64,000 nt of DNA. Origin: Cherax quadricarinatus. Taxonomy: Eukaryota; Arthropoda; Malacostraca; Decapoda; Parastacidae. Position numbers and translations under genes: made by a program. Location of the stretch: NCBI RefSeq assembly GCF_038502225.1, contig NC_091300.1, positions 47,287,936-47,351,935 of the forward strand, read 5' to 3'. Under the pieces are notes generated by a model, which did no database searches, had not been told where the DNA came from, and saw only the letters and a list, made by a program, of their open reading frames with translations. Shown one piece after another: positions 12,976 through 23,856 of this stretch; within the stretch, counting starts at the first letter, position 1, and every line of letters starts with the position of its first letter.

Positions 12976-14025
12976 ATGTGTGTGTATGAGAGACAGAGAG
13001 AACATAAGGTAATTTACAAATATTTTACCCGATACATAAATATATTTTCATTACAATTTAATCGAAAAACATATACACACTTGGTATACTGGTCATCCTG
13101 CAATCTATGAGGAAGTATTCTGTGAACTGCTGGTAGAACATGATTGAAATAGCAGTAGAATATCTACTCGACAATGAGAGCATTGTATTAATTCTATTTA
13201 CAGCTACTGGAGTCATTATATCCACTAGTCAACTTGTTCCATTATCTACCAAGAACATGCAGTATACTCAGAGGATTTGATAGAACAAACTGAGACACTA
13301 TTTGAACTGCTGAACACTAGAGCAAGACAGCATGAGCGGAAGATAAAGAAAATAATGAATCGAAGTATGCACTGGTGGAAAGTAATTAGTTAGACAAATC
13401 GGAAACTTGCATGGGAATATTTCTTCAAGGTTAAACAAATGGAATGGTTGGAAATGTTGTAGAAAAATACTCCATAAACATTTTTCACGAGTTAGTATGA
13501 TAGGCCTAAAAGAGAATTCGAACCATCTAATGGTACCAGATATTTAAGTTACGATGCCGTGCTAAGTGTTCAGTAGTGCACAATCAGCTATCACCAAGGT
13601 TTGTTCATGTACAATTACTAATGTCATGAAGTGGGTGCACTATAACGATTATCATCAGGTTGTGTACTCTTTCACGATGTCACAAAGGGATGTACTCAGT
13701 CATTACTGTCACCCCTATATGTGCACTATCACTGTTTTCATCAAGGTCCAAGAGCTAGAGGACAACTCCCTGTAAGGGCTGAGTTGCAAACCAAGAAGCA
13801 GATCAAGATTCTATACACCTAGTATATAAAAGGCAGAGATGTAATTAACATCCACACGAACGAACTTGGGATAGTAACAGTTCCAGATATTAGATCTCAA
13901 ATTGCTTAAAACACTAAGCAAGTACAGCTAGGTACAAAGTCCAGTATCTGAACTTCTACCTCCTCCTCCTCACAGATTAACAAGCCCAGAAGCTGCATAT
14001 AAACCCCTGATACAGCGGATATGCA
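12976..14025. other. No recognisable gene
   Basis: AT-rich non-repetitive-looking DNA. The longest open frame (plus 13566-13775, 69 codons) has no motif. A Y-rich block (CTACCTCCTCCTCCTC) occurs near 13950. Confidence 0.35.
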
Positions 14026-15108
14026 TTAATACCCTTTGGGAGTTTCGGACGTACTAGTACGTCTTACGACCCAGGTTTTTTGACTTACTAGTATGCCTAA
14101 ATTCTAGCGCCCTCAAATCTAGTGAGAGAAAGCTGGTAGTCCTACATATGAAAGAATGGGTCTATGTGGTCAGTGTGCGCAGTATAAAAAAAATCCTGCA
14201 GCACACAGTGCGTAATGAGAGAAAAAAATTTTGACCGTGTTTTTGGATTAAAACAGCGATTTTGCACTGTATTTTCATATGGTATTTATTGTTGTATTCT
14301 AGTTTTCCTGGTCTCATTTTATAGAATGAAAGACATATTACAGAAATTGAGATGATTTTGACTGGTTTTACAATGAAAAGTACCTTGAAATTGAGCTCAA
14401 AATAGCAGAAATGTTCGATTTTTACTAAAGTTCAAAAGTAAACAAATCATGCCAAGCGTCCAATACGCATCAACTGGTGAGTCTAATATTCTTTCACAAG
14501 TGCGCTGATATTATTTATACCATTTCTACACTAATGCAGTAGTCTGCATAACAGTAAATCTTATTTTTTTTGTAAGAATAAAAATTCAAAGTGGAAAGCC
14601 AAAGAAATATAAGAAAGGCCTGGGGATGTGACTAACGAACAGAGAACTTGTTATTTTAGTGCCAGGAATGTCTTTCTTGTTTATTCTGGACCCTATTCGG
14701 AAATTGGCATCTTTTGAAATTTGTGTGAAATTGGCAAAATTGCTAAATTCTGACCACTTTATTGGATAGTGGAAATCGGTAAATGGGTGATTTCTTGTAC
14801 TCATTCGATAGACAAAATAAAGTTCTAGCGAAATAGTTATGACTTTTGTCAACTAGTACAGTGGAATTGCCGAAAATAGGGCTCAAAGTGGGCAAAATCG
14901 CCTATGCGTAAACATCGTCGAGACCGCTAACTTCGCGAGAGCATAATTCCGTAAGTTTTCCATCAAATTTCATACTTTTGGTGTCATTATGATCGGGAAA
15001 AGATTCTCTATATTTTCATAAGAAAAAATATTATTATTTTTTTTTATTAAATTTGGCCGACCCTGAGAACAAGTCTCTGAGAGGACCTGTCGACCCCCAA
15101 AGGGTTAA
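14026..15108. mobile_element. TTAA-bounded piggyBac-like non-autonomous element (about 1.08 kb)
   Basis: Left edge: TTAA (14026-14029) then TACCCTTTGGGAG. Right edge: CCCCCAAAGGG followed by TTAA (15105-15108). The ends are inverted (CCCTTTGGG) and flanked by TTAA, the target of piggyBac transposases. No transposase frame is present inside, so it would need to be moved in trans. Just inside the left end is a perfect 16-bp palindrome, GACGTACTAGTACGTC (14048-14063). A related terminus, TTAACCCTTTTGGGG, occurs at about 20976. The family name is an inference from TTAA plus ends. Confidence 0.6.
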
Positions 15109-15364
15109 GGTGCATTACGGATATTCTTAAGATGTGTCAATGGAAAAAAAAACACTTGAAATATAACCTGAAACAAAAGAATGGAGAAAAAAAATACTCA
15201 GCACTAAAGCGCACTCGCTAACGTTCGATGATATCAGCTATTTGCTGCATTTAAAATGTCATTAGAATGCCAAGAAATGACCTGCTTCACAACTCACCAG
15301 TAACAAAGTCATGCGGAGAGAAGCGGAATAAAACGCCGACACGATAGAAAAACAGACAATGCAA
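15109..15364. other. No recognisable gene
   Basis: Short AT-rich spacer with A runs; nothing recognised. Confidence 0.3.
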
Positions 15365-15460
15365 TATAATGCGATTCTTTATTGACAACTTTTCACCTGT
15401 ACAGACGGCTTTATCAAGCGAAAGACACATTGGTGTGGGCGAAACATCGTTAATACGGTA
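15365..15460 (-). other. Penelope-terminus-like, hammerhead-like motif (copy 1)
   Basis: On the minus strand 15418-15389 reads CTTGATAAAGCCGTCTGTAC then AGGTGAAAAG, followed by TTGTCAATAAA. The layout UUGANAA, a stem-loop, GAAA, then UUG..AAUAAA matches the second copy at 48399-48426. It resembles the hammerhead-containing ends of Penelope-like elements, but with the core changed at positions 3 and 8. No Penelope RT is nearby. Confidence 0.35.
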
Positions 15461-15572
15461 TCGCGTTATACTGAATTTGTGTTTTTTTCCACAAAATTCA
15501 AGTATTGCCTGTGAGCAGCCTGTTGCCATGTTGTGGAAACACTCCTACGTTGCCCGTAGAAGTGTTTTATTT

Positions 15573-15592
15573 AGCGAGTGCTAACACTCGCT
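15573..15592. other. Perfect 8-bp inverted repeat with 4-nt loop
   Basis: AGCGAGTG-CTAA-CACTCGCT. Position is just upstream of the (TG)n tract. Function unknown; could be chance. Confidence 0.6.
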
Positions 15593-15628
15593 GAATATAT
15601 TTTATTGTATTTTAAAATTAAAGAATTA

Positions 15629-15636
15629 ATGTGTGT

Positions 15637-15703
<67 letters not shown>

Positions 15704-15810
15704 TGTGAGTGTGGGTGTGTGTGTGTGTGTGTGGGTGTGAGTGTGGGTGTGTGTGTGTGTGTGTGTGTGTGGGTGTGGGTGTGTGTGTGTGGGTGTGTGT
15801 GTGTGTGTGT
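15629..15810. repeat. (TG)n/(CA)n microsatellite at the 3' end of LINE C1
   Basis: About 180 bp of TG with GG and GA interruptions, continuous with the GTGAGTAC-type 3' terminus of C1 on the minus strand (GGTGAGTAC then (AC)n). Confidence 0.95.
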
Positions 15811-15890
15811 ACTCACCAATTTGTACTCACCTATTTGTGGTTGCAGGGGTCGATTCACAGCTCCTGGCCCCGCCCCTTCGCTGATTGCTA

Positions 15891-18750
15891 CTAGGTCCTC
15901 TCTCTCCCTGCCCCATGAGCTCTATCATACCTCGCCTTAAAACTATGTGTGGTTCCCGCCTCCACTACGTCACTTTCTAGGCTATTCCACGGCCTGACTA
16001 CTCTATGACTGAAGAAATACTTCCTAACATCCCTTTGATTCATCTGAGTCTTCAACTTCCAATTGTGACCTCTTGTGTCTGTGTCCCTTCTCTGGAACAT
16101 CCCGTCTTTGTCCACCTTGTCTATTCCGCGCAGTATTTTATATGTCGTTATCATGTCTCCCTGACCCTCCTGTCCTCCAGTGTCGTCAGGCCGATTTCCC
16201 TCAACCTTTCTTCGTAGGACAATCCCCGTATCTCTGAGACTAGTCTTGTTGCAAACCTTTGCACTTTCTCTAATTTCTTGACGTGCTTGACTAGGTGGGT
16301 TCCAAACTGGTGCTGCATACTCCAGTATGGGCCTGACGTAAATCGTATACAGAGTCTTAAACGAATCCTTACTGAGGTATCGGAACGCTATCCGTAGGTT
16401 TGCCAGGCGCCCGTATGCTGCAGCAGTTATCTGATTTATGTGCTCCTCAGGAGATATGCTCGGTGTTATACTCACCCCCAGATCTTTTTCCTTGAGTGAG
16501 GTTTGGAGTCTTTGGCCATCTAAACTATATTGTGTCTGCGGTCTTCTTTGTCCTTCCCCAATCTTTGTGACTTTGCATTTAGCAGGGTTATATTCAAGGA
16601 GCCAGTTGCTGGACCAGGCTTGTACCCTGTCCAGGTCTCTTTGTAGTCCTGCCTGATCCTCATCCGATTTGATTCTTCTCATTAACTTCGCATCATCTGC
16701 AAACAAGGACACTTCTGAGTCTATCCCTTCCGTTATGTCGTTCACATATACCAAGAACAGCACAGGTCCTAGGACTGACCCCTGTGGAACCCCGCTTGTC
16801 ACAGGCGCCCACTCTGACACCTCGTCGCGTACCATGACTCGTTGTTGCCTCCCTGTCAGGTATTCTCTGATCCATTGCAGTGCCTTTCCTGTTATGTGTG
16901 CCTGATCCTCTAGCTTTTGCAGTAACCTCTTGTGAGGAACTGTCGAAATCCTCTTGCAGTCCAAAAATATGCAGTCGATCCACCCCTCTCTCTCTTGTCT
17001 TACTTCTGTCACCTTGTCATAAAACTCTAGTAGGTTTGTGACACAGGATTTTCCTTCCTTGAAACCGTGCTGGTTGTCAATTATACACTTGTTTCTTTCC
17101 AGGTGCTCCACTACTCTCCTCCTGATGATCTTCTCCATGACCTTGCATACTATACACGTTAGTGATACAGGTCTGTAGTTTAGTGCCTCATGTCTGTCTC
17201 CCTTTTTAAAAATTGGGACTACATTTGCCATTTTCCATACCTCAGGGAGTTGCCCAGTTTCAAATGATGCGTTGAAGATCTTTGTTAATGGCTCACACAA
17301 TATCTCTGCTCCCTCTTTAAGGACCCATGGAGAGATGTTGTCTGGTCCCACCGCCTGTGAGGTGTCAAGTTCACATAGCAGCTTCTTCACCTCCTCCTTG
17401 GTTATATGTACCTCATCCAGCACTTGCTGGTGAGCCCTCCTGTTCTGATTTCCTGGAGTCCTACTGGTTTCCACTGTAAATACCTCTTTAAATCTTGTGT
17501 TGAGCTCCCGACATACCTCTCGGTCGTTTCTTGTGAATTCCCCATCACCCTTCCTCAGTCTGATTACCTGGTCCTTGACTGTTGTTTTCCTCCTGATGTG
17601 GCTGTACAACAGCTTCGGGCCAGTCTTAACTTTTGATGCTACGTCATTTTCATATTGTCTCTGAGCCTCCCTTCATATCTGTGCATATTCGTTTCTGGCT
17701 CTTCGGCTAATCTCTTTATTTTCCTGGGTTCTCTGTCTTCTGTACCTTTTCCATTCTCTAGTACACCTAGTTTTTGCCTCCCTACACCTTTCGGTGAACC
17801 AAGGACTCGTTCTGTTCTTCCCATTATTTCTGTTTCCCTTGGGAACAAATCTCTCCTCTGCCTCCTTGCATTTTGTTGCCACATAGTCAATCATTTCTTG
17901 TACTGGTTTTCCTGTCAGTTCCCTCTCCCACTAAATGTCTTGAAGGAAGTTCCTCATGCCTGAGTAGTTGTCCCTTTTGTAGTTTGGTTTTTCCCAGCCT
18001 ATTCCTGCTACTCTCTCCACTTGGAGCTCAACTATGTAGTCAAAGAACAGAACCACATGATCACTAGCTCCCAGTGGCCTTTCATACATGATACCCTCGA
18101 TGTCCGAACTATTCAAGGTGAATACAAGGTCCAGTCTTGCTGGTTCATCCTCTCCTCTCTCTCTGGTAGTGTCTCTAACATGTTGATGCATGAGGTTTTC
18201 CAGTACCACATCCATCATCTTGGCTTTCCATGTTTCGGGCCCCCCATGGGGCTCCAGGTTTTCCCAGTCAATCTCCTTGTGATTGAAATCACCCATAACT
18301 AGTAACTTTGCTCCCCCCATGTGTTCTTTCCTGGCCACCTCGGCTAGTGTGTCGATCATTGCTCTGTTGCTCTCATCATATTCTTCTCTTGGCCTCCTGC
18401 AGTTCTGTGGTGGGTTGTACATTACTGCAATTATCACCTTATGTCCCTCAGACTGGATTGTTCCTACTAAGTAGTCCCTTTCGCCCGTGCCATCCATTCC
18501 TTCCATTTTCTCAAAACCCCACTGGTTTTTAATGAGCAGTGCAACTCCTCCTTCCCCTCTCCTCCCTCTGTCTTTCCTGAGGATTTGATATCCGGATGGA
18601 AAGATTGAATCTGTTATTATTCTGGTGAGTTTTGTTTCTGTGAGTGCTATTATGTCTGGGGATGTCTCCTTGATTCTTTCGTGCCACTCTTCATACTTGT
18701 TTGTTATTCCATCTGCATTTGTATACCACACCTTCAACTTCTTTTCTAAG
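15891..18750 (-). pseudogene. C1 ORF2: apurinic-type endonuclease plus CR1-like reverse transcriptase, two stop codons
   Basis: One minus-strand frame holds the whole protein. Endonuclease from 18737: NADGITNKYEEW near the start, TETK (33-36), GDFNHKEIDW (149-158), RLDLVF (201-206) and SDH (225-227), the usual Mg-dependent nuclease residues. A TAG at 17931-17933 and a TGA at 17673-17675 (likely CGA to TGA) interrupt the linker without changing frame. The RT part (15891-17609, 572 codons) has VGPDNISPWVLKE, NYRPVSLTCI, motif A FLDCKRISTVPHKRLL, motif B GVPQGSVLGPVLF (273-285) and motif C FADD (303-306). Motif A departs from the family FLDFKKAFDTVPH: the first Asp is kept, but AFD has become IS. 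It would perform target-primed reverse transcription in an active copy. Confidence 0.9.
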
Positions 18751-18804
18751 ACTGTCGTCTGGGAGGTGTATTGGGGTTGGGGAAGTGGGAGACCTGGTAA
18801 GGAA

Positions 18805-19738
18805 CTATGGGTTGTTGCTGTGGGGGTGGAGTTTGTAATGTAGTGGGTGGGGGCATTGTATGTGGCATGGGTGTTTTGATTTAGAGTGGTTGCTCTGGGG
18901 TTGACCTGGTTGGGAGGCTTCTATAGGAAGTTGTGAGTGAGGCTGTATTTGATCTTCCTGGGTCTGGGATTTTCTGTCTGTCTTTTCCATCCCCTCTCTT
19001 TCCTCCATTTGCCTTTGTACCATCTCTCTCTGTTTCTGCCTTTCTTCTTGTGTTCTGTCGAAGTCGAGATACACCTTCCTGTATGCCGGCATGTCCCTTA
19101 ATCATGCTTTCTCCTGCAGGATCCTGTTCCGAGTTGCTTCTGCCTTGAAGGTCACTTTCACTGGCCGGGTTCTTTTTTTTACAAACCCCCCTATTCTCCG
19201 AAAATTTTCCAGCTGGGTCATGTCGTCTTCTCCTATTGTTTTCATGATGCTTTCTATTGCTTTTTTTTCCCCTTGTTTTCTTGCTTCATATGTTTCCCCT
19301 TCAACTTCCTGGAGCCCATACACAAAGACTGACCTCACCCTTTCATTCTCCCACTGCATATCCCTATGTATCCCCTCATTTAATTTGGTTTCCTCCACTG
19401 CAGCTTTCATTTCTTCAGTTTCACTGGCTAATGTACTTGGGCTCAGTGGCCTGTCATTTTCCCTTCTCGGCTTTCCTTGGGCTCTGCTGTTGTCTGTTAG
19501 GGACTCCACATAAAGCTTAGCTCTTTCATTTACTACAGTATCCTCTGATAGAGCCTCTCCATGCAGTTGTGCTCCTTCTTTCCCTATTGTCCCCTTATTT
19601 GTGGCCGAGGTAGCAGTCTGTGTTGTCAATCCCAAAATGTTCTTTAGTTCTTTAGACTGTTTCAGATTTTTCAGTTCCTCTTCTAAACTCTGTATCCTAG
19701 CCTCTGCTGCTTTGATATGCACCTCCCACTTATAAGTC
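18805..19738 (-). pseudogene. C1 ORF1: coiled-coil RNA-binding protein with one stop codon
   Basis: The minus-strand frame is open from the SINE junction (TYKWEVHIKAAEARIQSLEE) to a stop at 18805, broken once by a TGA at 19102-19104 in EKA*LRDMPAYRKV (an Arg codon by context). It begins with a heptad-rich coiled coil, then a charged linker. The C-terminal domain (RSVFVYGLQE..., FRRIGGF..KRTRPVKVTF, RNRILQEK, YRKVYLDFDRTQEERQKQRE) resembles LINE ORF1 / FP25K-like domains that bind nucleic acid. The natural start is missing because the copy is 5'-truncated at the SINE. It ends about 55 bp before the ORF2 reading frame begins. Confidence 0.8.
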
Positions 19739-19959
19739 AGTTCGTCATCGAGGACTGTCTAACTTATTTCCATTGGGGTCCTTAATCTTGTCCCCCAGGA
19801 TGCGACCCACACCAGTCGACTAACACCCAGGTACCTATTTGCTGCTAGGTGAACAGGACAATAGGTGTAAGGAAACGTGTCGGAATTTCCACCCGCCGGG
19901 AATCGAACCCGGGCCCTCCGTGTGTGAAGCGGGAGCTTTAGCCACCAGACCACCGGGCC
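19739..19959 (-). repeat. tRNA-derived SINE, 3' end missing, fused to LINE C1
   Basis: Same SINE as at 5544-5851: the tRNA-like head is at 19889-19959 on the minus strand and appears identical to the other copy. The body runs through GGACCCCAATGGAAATAAG and stops at CGATGACGAACTGACTT, where the full copy continues TCTTGGGTTATCC. The next base on the minus strand is already ORF1 coding sequence of C1. The SINE tail is not found on the far side of C1. Confidence 0.85.
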
Positions 19960-20470
19960 ACACATTCAGTAGAATGGAGTATTCTGTTAGGTAATGTAAT
20001 TAAAAAATAACAAAGTTTGATTGGGTATCAGGTTAAACATTTATGAGATACAATTATGAGAAACATTTATGAGATACAATTTTTAAGATACAATTACTCA
20101 GTATTTATTTGGTTGTGGGTAAGTGATTTATGAGAAGAGACTTGAATTTATAAACAGACAGTGTTTCTTTTATATTTACAGGTAATGAATTCCAGATTTT
20201 AGGGCCTTTTATGTGCATTGAGTTTTTGCATAGCGTGAGATGGACACGAGGAACATCAAAGAGTGATCTGTGCCTTGTGTTATGGTCGTGTGTTCTGTTG
20301 AGGTTGGTAAGGAGACGTTTGAGGGGAGGGTTTATATCCGAGTTAAGTGTTCTATGTATGTAATAGGTGCAGTAATAAGTATGGATGTATTGTATGGTGA
20401 GTAGGTTTAGTGTTTTGAATATTGGCGGAGTGTGCTGCCTGTAGCGGGAATTTGTTATCATAGTTGTTTA
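19960..20470 (-). pseudogene. 3' end of a B-family (CR1/L2-like) LINE
   Basis: The minus-strand frame 20461-20105 (118 codons) matches the C-terminal end of the B ORF2 (YRQHTPPIF, HTYYCTYYIHRTLNSDIN, GPKIWNSLPVNIKETL) with only a few differences by eye. The 3' UTR words TTCTGTTAGGTAATG and GAGAAACATTTATGAG also match 28615-28720. The copy is 5'-truncated at about 20462 and is cut on its 3' side by the SINE at 19959. Confidence 0.88.
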
Positions 20471-20601
20471 TATCTTTCCCTAAGTGCCTCTTTCAGTTTA
20501 TAAATCTTCATCTCTTTCTTACTTTATAACACCATTCTCCTTGCACCCCATATACCTTTTACTCTCACTCTAGCTACAAGCTAAAAATGATCTGATATAT
20601 C

Positions 20602-20757
20602 TCACGCTGGCTACACCAACACGCTGGTCTCACCAACACGCTGGCTACACCAACACACTAGTCTCACCAACACGCTGGCTACACCAACACGCTGGTCTCA
20701 CCAACACGCTGGCTACACCAACACACTAGTCTCACCAACACATTACACTACCAACAC
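20602..20757. repeat. Minisatellite with ACACCAACACGCTGGCT-type units
   Basis: About 17-bp units (CACCAACACGCTGGCTA / CTCACCAACACACTAGT) in a higher-order pattern of alternating 'ctggctaca' and 'ctggtctca' variants. A clearly related array lies at 21921-22137. Confidence 0.9.
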
Positions 20758-21360
20758 CAACACGACTTTCAGCATCGGTACTGTTTCCCTCGTTATGAAA
20801 GTTCCTGTTATGTGTTTAAATGTCCACTTGTTGAGGAATATAGAAATTGCCAGTATAATAACCTGTGACATGTCAACATATCTTATTAATGAAAATAAGA
20901 TACCAGATATTATTAAGCAAATTTGCTAAATTTGTTTGTAACAGATAAGTAAATACAAATACAGATGTACTCCTGTTAACCCTTTTGGGGCCTAGTTCCT
21001 AGGTCTTTTGTGTATCCATATGCTCTTTCGCTACCGTCCACAGGATTGATATGGGGTGCACTATGAACTAGCCACTTCGGTGGCAAAATCTAAACCATTA
21101 TCCACCCTATCATTTTCCTAGTTCTCGTGATATTTGTTTTTGCCTTGTGTTCTTTGAAAGATCAGCAGAGATTATTACACACAGATCTTTGACAAGTTCC
21201 TTTCGTTCTGTTTGGTGATTTTTTTTTTTTTTTTTTTTTTTGCATTTGGTTTACGGTGTCTCGTTTAAGTTCTTCATTCTTTCTATATGATAGCAGTCTG
21301 AACTTGTCACTACTGAATGCTTTATTGTCCTACACTACCCACTGGAAATCTTAGTTTACA
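20758..21360. repeat. Spacer with a TTAA-ended repeat piece and poly-T
   Basis: From about 20976 TTAACCCTTTTGGGGCCTAG begins a block that resembles the piggyBac-like right end at 15090-15108. No matching opposite end was found. A poly-T run of about 20 lies at 21222-21241. No coding sequence is recognised in the rest. Confidence 0.35.
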
Positions 21361-21881
21361 ATAGCCACACATCATACACTTCACACACACACGCACACAC
21401 CTGGTCAAGCACGTCAAGAAGTTAGAGAAAGTACAAAGGTTTGCAACGAGGCTAGTCCCAGAGCTCAAGGGAATGTCGTACGAGGAAAGGTTAAGGGAAA
21501 TCGGACTGACGACACTGGAGGACAGAAGGGTCAGGGGAGACATGATAACGACATACAAGATACTGCGGGGAATAGACAAGGTGGACAGAGATAGGACGTT
21601 CCAGAGAGGGGACACAGGGACAAGGGGTCACAACTGGAAGCTGAAGACTCAGACGAGTCACAGGGACGTTAGGAAGTATTTCTTCAGTCATAGAGTTGTC
21701 AGCAAGTGGAATAGCCTAGCAAGTGAAGTAGTGGAGGCAGGAACCATACATAGTTTTAAGAAGAGGTATGACAAAGCTCAGGAAGCAGAGAGAGGACCCA
21801 GTAGCGATCAGTGAAGAGGCGGGGCCAGGAGCTGAGTCTCGACCCCTGCAACCACAATTAGGTGAGTACAATTAGGTGAGT

Positions 21882-21885
<4 letters not shown>
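21361..21885 (+). pseudogene. C-family CR1-like LINE, 3' fragment (C2)
   Basis: Begins in a short (CA)n and enters the RT C-terminal region at HLVKHVKKLEKVQRFATRL. The open frame 21473-21814 (113 codons) reads MSYEERLREIGLTTLEDRR, GDMITTYKILRGIDKVDRD and KYFFSHRVVSKWNSL, the C-terminus of C-family ORF2. The 3' end carries the duplicated AATTAGGTGAGTAC unit (about 21857-21885) leading into (CA)n. Catalytic RT motifs are missing. Confidence 0.9.
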
Positions 21886-21917
<32 letters not shown>

Positions 21918-21920
21918 ACA
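21886..21920. repeat. (CA)n microsatellite after C2
   Basis: Short CA tract continuous with the C2 3' terminal repeat. Confidence 0.9.
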
Positions 21921-22137
21921 CTGGCCACACCAGCACTGGATATACCACCACCCCTGGCCAAACCAACACACTACCTACGCCAATACACTGACCACACCAG
22001 TACATTGGCACACCAACACACTGACCACACCAAAACACTGGCACACCAACACACTGGCCACACCAACACGCTAGCCACACCAACACTGGCCACACCAGTA
22101 CACTGGCCACACCAACACACTGGCCACACCAATACAA
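21921..22137. repeat. Minisatellite with CACCAACACACTGGCCA-type units
   Basis: About 16-18-bp units, including CTGGCCACACCAACACA and CTGACCACACCAGTACA, with single-base variants. It shares the CACCAACAC-CTGGC core with the array at 20602-20757. LINE fragment C2 lies between them. Confidence 0.9.
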
Positions 22138-22239
22138 CTACTACTACTACTAACCACTGTACAACAAGTATAATGGGTAGTAGTCGTAGTTAGAGAGTGA
22201 GAGTCTTGAGACAATCTCACAGTAGATGGCAGCGTTTTT

Positions 22240-23365
22240 CGACTACCACTCACTTTATTGTGACCCCCAATATGGCTTCAGAAAAGGTCACGCTACTGCT
22301 GAACTGCTTATAAACCTCTCCACTAAGTGGTAGCAGTCACTGGATGAATTCAAGATCAGCTTTGTAGAAGGACTGGGCATTGATTGTGCTTTCGACCTAG
22401 TATGGCATCTAGGACTCAAAGCAAAACTGCAAGCACTGGTAGTCGCTGATTCTGCACTAAGCCTCCTCAGTGATTATCTTCAAGGCAGATATCTAAGCGT
22501 AGTTCTCACGAGGACAGAGTCAACAAGAGAGACTATTAGTGCCAGTGTTTCACAGGGATATGTATTTGAGCTATTATTATGGAAAGTCTGCTTCAATGAC
22601 CTTCTTCACTCATCTCAAAGTCATAGGTATATGTTGACGACTGTACTCCAACATTTACTTAAAGCAGCTGACATTTTCTTCTTTGTCTAAGTTACATCAA
22701 TCACCAGTTTACACCTGTATCAGCCTGGGGAAAACGATGGCATGTTGCAATTGCTTCTGAAAAATAAAAAATGATTAATGCTGGAAAAGTGGAAAGAATA
22801 AATGGGGGAGTTCTGGAATCCGGAGACGAGGACAAATATCCTTGGGGTGAAATTTGATTTCCAACTGACTATGAAGAACCAAGTTGTAAATCTCGTAAAA
22901 AAATCGGCAAAGATGTTTACAACACTATGCCGTATTTCTGATCTGCTCGACAGTAGAGGGTGCACGACTGTATGAGGCCCAAGTTCGCTCTCACCTTAAG
23001 TATGCTCCACTTTCTTCTCTGTTCTCTATTCTTGACAGAATAGAGACCAGAGAAAGACGACTCTCATCTGGACCCAGCCTGGACATATCTGTTATTTCAG
23101 GCGAGTCTTCAATACCGGAACGATGTGAGTGGTCTTACTGTTATGTACGAAGCCAAAGTTGTTGCACTTTGTGTTTAGCAAGAAGGGAGCTTCTACACAA
23201 CAAGACGGGCAGCAAACAGTAACTACGCTCTTGTTGTACCTTTCCCAAGCACATCACTTCATCTGTGATGTCCCGAGTCTGGCATGGTCGCAAAGCATAA
23301 TGACATCTATAAAATGTCAGTTGACCAAATGGGTCAAACGTCATCCTATTCCCAATTTGCGTGTC
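22240..23365 (+). pseudogene. Decayed Jockey-like LINE reverse transcriptase
   Basis: Translation from about 22250 gives DPQYGFRKGHATAELLINL, then a motif A remnant IDCAFDLVWHLGLKAKL (family: ..AFD.VWH.GLL.KL), then LLSDYLQGRYLSVVL and a motif B remnant SASVSQGYVF...FNDLLHS. Motif C is not recognisable. Farther on, QVRSHLKYA and YRNDVSGLTVMYEAKV match the C-terminal thumb and tail of this type (family: RRDVAGLTVMYK). Several stops and frameshifts are present. No endonuclease is seen upstream. Confidence 0.65.
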
Positions 23366-23469
23366 TCATGACAATATGAAGTCTTTCAAATGCGCGGAAG
23401 TAGGTTATAGGGTTTAACTTCTAAATAAAGGTATGAAGTCGTAACCAAACCCTGTTAAACCATTGCGTA

Positions 23470-23735
<266 letters not shown>

Positions 23736-23856
23736 AACAGAGATACAGACGAGCAAGTGGAAGCCAGACAACTTAGATCTACACAAAATCACCCAACATC
23801 CTAACATCCTGTTAAATAAGTTAAGGTAACAGCCACACTCATTACATAAGACATAA

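Larger units (their letters stand above)
15811..19738 (-). mobile_element. Nearly complete CR1-like LINE (C1)
   Basis: Minus-strand order is ORF1 (19738-18805), a short gap, ORF2 endonuclease plus RT (about 18750-15891), a short 3' UTR (TGCAACCACAAATAGG), then two GGTGAGTAC units running into (AC)n. The 5' edge is directly joined to a SINE at 19738/19739, so the 5' UTR and the start of ORF1 are missing. Five further truncated copies of the same family lie at 21.4, 48.2, 49.5 and 52-55 kb. Three nonsense codons make it inactive, but no frameshift is evident, so it is relatively young or well conserved. Confidence 0.9.

Noticed and set aside
20602..20757. CRISPR-like regular repeats
   Set aside because: Units are contiguous with no unique spacers, and the host DNA is clearly eukaryotic; the same applies to 46909-46993, 59136-59262 and 59401-59463.
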